DNA of 9,129 nt from assembly GCA_016866415.1 (NCBI GenBank), contig VGML01000076.1, positions 1 through 9,129 on the forward strand, in the 5' to 3' direction. The notes beneath the pieces are model-generated. The model did not search any database, was not told the DNA's origin, and saw nothing but the letters and a program-made list of their open reading frames with translations. The stretch is from Bacteroidota bacterium. GTDB lineage: Bacteria > Bacteroidota > Bacteroidia > Flavobacteriales_D > Crocinitomicaceae. Position 1 is the stretch's first letter; every line of letters begins with the position of its first letter. The translations under genes and the position numbers were made by a program. This document shows, piece by piece, positions 6,716-9,129 of the stretch.

Positions 6716-7440
6716 TGAGTTTGACCTTCGTTTTTATTTGCTTGTTTTTATCCGTCATTTCAGGTGGACTTGTCGTTAGTTATCTTAAAGCGACCAATAA
6801 AAGTCAATTCATTAAACTTTCGCTTGCTTTCAGTGCAGGATTTCTATTGGCAATCATTTTTCAGCACTTGCTTCCGGATATTTATCAGGACAAAGGAACA
6901 CAGGTCGGCTTGTTCATCTTACTCGGATTTTTAATTCAATTAATCTTGGAATATTTCTCAGGTGGAATTGAACATGGACATGTTCACGTTCACAAAGGTC
7001 AGACATTACCATGGGTTTTGTTTCTTTCACTTTCGGTTCACTCGATCATTGAAGGAATTCCGCTAGGGAATCAATACGCAGGAATTGTTTCTAATCATTC
7101 ACACGAACATAGTTCACTTTTCTGGGGGATCATATTTCATCAAATTCCCGTTTCGATTGCCTTGATGATTTTGTTGGTAAATACGAATTTATCACAAGTG
7201 AAAGCTTGGCTTGTTTTATTGATGTTTGCAGCAATGAATCCGATCGGTGTAATCTTAGGATTTAAAATTTCTCCCGAACAAATAGGAATCGATATTCACG
7301 TGATTTTGGCTATTGTAGTGGGAATGTTTCTCCATATTTCAACCACCATTATTTTTGAGACATCCGAGAATCACAAGTTCAATTTACTGAAACTAATTAG
7401 CATTTTGATTGGCTGTGGTTTGGCTATGCTGATGTTTTAA
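6715..7440 (+). CDS. ZIP-family divalent metal transporter
   Basis: This 241-residue inner-membrane protein has about eight hydrophobic segments and His-rich loops (GIEHGHVHVH near 84-93 and HSHEH near 128-132), as in ZIP (Zn/Fe uptake) transporters. TM4 carries the family signature SVHSIIEGIPLG with H109 and E113, and TM5 carries FHQIP with H142. Together these would form the metal site in the transport path. In many ZIP proteins the residue after HxxP is Glu; here it is Val (V146), so one usual ligand is absent, which may change metal preference. H207 in GMFLHIST of a later helix might compensate. The gene overlaps the methyltransferase stop by one base and has no promoter of its own. It faces the ligase gene tail to tail across 170 bases. 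Confidence 0.82.
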   Translation: MSLTFVFICLFLSVISGGLVVSYLKATNKSQFIKLSLAFSAGFLLAIIFQHLLPDIYQDKGTQVGLFILLGFLIQLILEYFSGGIEHGHVHVHKGQTLPWVLFLSLSVHSIIEGIPLGNQYAGIVSNHSHEHSSLFWGIIFHQIPVSIALMILLVNTNLSQVKAWLVLLMFAAMNPIGVILGFKISPEQIGIDIHVILAIVVGMFLHISTTIIFETSENHKFNLLKLISILIGCGLAMLMF

Positions 7441-7498
7441 TCGAGGCAGAAAGCTAACTTATTCTTACGAGGGAGGATTCAAGAGTATACTTTTACTG

Positions 7499-7573
7499 CA
7501 GAGCTGTCGCGGGCCGCAACTTAGCCTGCCGACCGCAGGCGGGCTCTGACTTTCTTTGACGCTGTATGAAAGT
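7499..7573. repeat. GC-rich multi-hairpin REP-like element between convergent genes
   Basis: Three inverted repeats lie within 75 bases. An outer pair is CAGAGC (7499-7504) with GCTCTG (7543-7548). An inner pair is GCCTGC (7524-7529) with GCAGGC (7535-7540), closing a 5-base loop. A third pair is ACTTTC (7549-7554) with GAAAGT (7568-7573). The motif GCGGGC also occurs twice as a direct repeat. The GC content contrasts with the AT-rich flanks. The position between two converging genes suits a bidirectional transcription stop; a nine-base T-run lies at about 7591-7599 but is not directly after a stem. No gene is visible in the gap 7441-7610. Confidence 0.5.
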
Positions 7574-7610
7574 TGGGCGGGAGTGAAACATTTTTTTTTA
7601 CTTAACGAAG

Positions 7611-9041
7611 TTATATTTTCTCGTTTTTAACCTCCAATCCCATGACAATCAACATCGCACACATGCCCCAAATCGGAACAGCGGCTTTGTCAGTGTCTAG
7701 AAAGTTATTCAAGAAAGCGTGCGAGAAATAGGTTGTTAATGCCAAGATGATACCCATGACAATTGTTCTATTTTTTCGATCTGAAATAGGGTATTGGTGA
7801 TAAAGTGTAACGGCCGAGTAGAAAATGGCAATTACAACAGCTAAAAATGTAAGTAATCCTAAAATCCCCATTTCAGAAAGTGCGCCTAAATATTCACTGT
7901 GAGCATTGCCTAAGTCTCCGAAATTAGTTGAAATTATTGTCAAATTTTCAGGTTCTTGAAAAGGAGCATATTCAAACGCATATGTGCCTGGTCCATAGCC
8001 GAAAATTGGTCGTTCCTTGAACATGGAAATGGCACAACTCCAACGATTGATCCGTTCCAAATTTGAGGCATCTGTTGAAACATTAGCAGCACTTTGAAAG
8101 CGTTCGTTAAAGGACTCAGTGGTATGTTCGTTTTTATTCCTGGCTAATTCCATTTCGATACTGTCCCATTTTAAAAACACAATTAGTAAACCAATTAAGC
8201 CTATTCCCAATAAAAATTTGAAATTCACACGATAATAAACAATTAATCCCACCACAACCGCTATGATTATGCTCAACCAAGCCGCACGTGTGTATGAGAA
8301 ATACAAGCCCACCAGAATTATTGTAATTATAAAAATCAATATCGCCTGAATAAGAATTGTATGTCTCTTATACCAAAATAAACAAATCGAAATTGGTAAA
8401 ATCAAGGCTACAATTGCTCCGTAAATCGTATGATCCTTGAAAAAAGGAGCCATTACCCAATGACCTTCTTTTTCTCCGAAATTATACTGGGCATGATGCT
8501 GTAAAGTATATAAAATCGTTATACAAGTTCCAATAATGAACAACCAAAGGAATAAAATCCGATTGGACTCCTTGCGAAAAAAATAAGTCCCGAAGACTAA
8601 TACCGGGATGAAAAACCATAATCTGGCCAATAAAAATTTAAATGAAACTAGCACATGTAAACTTGTAATGGATGAAATAAAAATCCAACAGACAAATATT
8701 GAAACGGCAATAATTATAGGATGTTTCCAAATTCGTTGATCTAAAAAAGAATGTCGAATTTGCATTGCAGATAATAGCAACATCAAACCAAATAAGAGAG
8801 GTTCAGTTGGAATAAATAATCCAAAACTTTGGCTGAATTCCTCAATATTTATTGAAAGCGGTGTGAAAAATGCAATGGCCAAAAAAAGTTTTTCGGTTTG
8901 ATAAATTGCAAAATAAATCATCATTAATCCAATAGGAAATAATGATAAGAGGGGTTGGTCTAACAAAAAAAAGAGAGCTATTAAACTAGCGGATACGAAT
9001 GCCGCAATTCCAAAAACAACGTTTTGAGAAAGCAGTCGCAC
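7611..9041 (-). CDS. O-antigen ligase / polymerase-like membrane protein
   Basis: This 476-residue inner-membrane protein has about 12 hydrophobic segments, as in the O-antigen ligase/Wzy family (WaaL-like). These proteins join or polymerise undecaprenyl-linked sugar chains on the periplasmic side. Supporting motifs are FSYTRAAWLS (248-257, with the conserved Arg R252) and RINRWSCAISMFKERPIFGY (330-349), the usual Wzy_C-type segment, followed by GPGTYAFEYAPF. Also present is GNAHSEYLGALSEMGILG (378-395), with H381 at the position of the functionally important His of the large periplasmic loop. Whether it is a ligase or a polymerase cannot be decided from sequence. The start is GTG at 9039-9041: no in-frame ATG lies between the upstream TAA (9054-9056) and the first membrane segment. 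The GTG overlaps the previous gene's TAG by one base (TAGTG), which argues for coupled translation. Confidence 0.82.
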   Translation of the reverse strand: MRLLSQNVVFGIAAFVSASLIALFFLLDQPLLSLFPIGLMMIYFAIYQTEKLFLAIAFFTPLSINIEEFSQSFGLFIPTEPLLFGLMLLLSAMQIRHSFLDQRIWKHPIIIAVSIFVCWIFISSITSLHVLVSFKFLLARLWFFIPVLVFGTYFFRKESNRILFLWLFIIGTCITILYTLQHHAQYNFGEKEGHWVMAPFFKDHTIYGAIVALILPISICLFWYKRHTILIQAILIFIITIILVGLYFSYTRAAWLSIIIAVVVGLIVYYRVNFKFLLGIGLIGLLIVFLKWDSIEMELARNKNEHTTESFNERFQSAANVSTDASNLERINRWSCAISMFKERPIFGYGPGTYAFEYAPFQEPENLTIISTNFGDLGNAHSEYLGALSEMGILGLLTFLAVVIAIFYSAVTLYHQYPISDRKNRTIVMGIILALTTYFSHAFLNNFLDTDKAAVPIWGMCAMLIVMGLEVKNEKI

Positions 9042-9129
9042 TATGCATTGAGTTTAAGTTCTCTTAATCGCAGTCTGATTAATAAAAAGAAAACGCCAAA
9101 GATGAAGCCACTTATGGTCGAAACCAGGA
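9041..9129 (-). CDS. C-terminal end of a membrane protein, possibly Wzz-like (runs off the right edge)
   Basis: The last 28 codons are visible. They encode a membrane helix (VSTISGFIFGVFFLLI) followed by a basic tail (RLRLRELKLNA) and TAG at 9041-9043. A single closing helix with a short charged cytoplasmic end is what Wzz/GumC-type polysaccharide chain-length regulators have. The gene directly precedes, with a one-base overlap, an O-antigen ligase-like gene, which fits that role. The fragment is too short to be certain. Confidence 0.5.
   Translation of the reverse strand, partial: LVSTISGFIFGVFFLLIRLRLRELKLNA

Overview
The window looks like AT-rich chromosome from a member of the Bacteroidota, most likely Flavobacteriales (Fluviicola/Crocinitomicaceae-like; this placement is inference). 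Three things support it. Two secreted proteins end in type IX secretion system (T9SS) sorting domains. The best promoter matches the Bacteroidota form TTTG-N19-TAnnTTTG. No gene has an obvious Shine-Dalgarno sequence. I saw no rRNA, tRNA, CRISPR array or intact insertion sequence.

Left part (1-4546, all minus strand): a secreted PNGase F-like protein runs off the left edge. An intergenic stretch of about 380 bp follows and holds a 57-codon remnant of a KilA-N-type DNA-binding protein. Next is a tight two-gene operon, read right to left, encoding a C39-like cysteine peptidase and then a peptidoglycan-recognition-type N-acetylmuramoyl-L-alanine amidase. Both carry T9SS tails, so they are predicted to be exported together, plausibly to attack peptidoglycan or peptides outside the cell. 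The peptidase gene appears to have lost about 200 codons that its partner still has.

Middle (4547-5166): a near-consensus promoter drives the operon leftward, with a small tandem repeat and palindrome just upstream of it. To the right is an eroded plus-strand relic of what appears to be an RluB-type 23S rRNA pseudouridine synthase, broken by frameshifts and deletions.

Right part: the plus strand carries an outer-membrane beta-barrel protein, a GC-rich hairpin element, and a coupled pair made of a class I methyltransferase and a ZIP-family metal transporter. A second GC-rich element with several inverted repeats separates these from a convergent minus-strand surface-polysaccharide operon. That operon contains an O-antigen ligase/polymerase-like protein, preceded by the last 28 codons of a membrane protein that may be a Wzz-like chain-length regulator. 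The ligase starts at GTG, overlapping the upstream stop codon.

The most interesting signals are the two gene relics, the paired secreted lytic enzymes with a shared domain and an in-frame deletion, the two REP-like elements, and a missing metal-ligand position in the ZIP protein.
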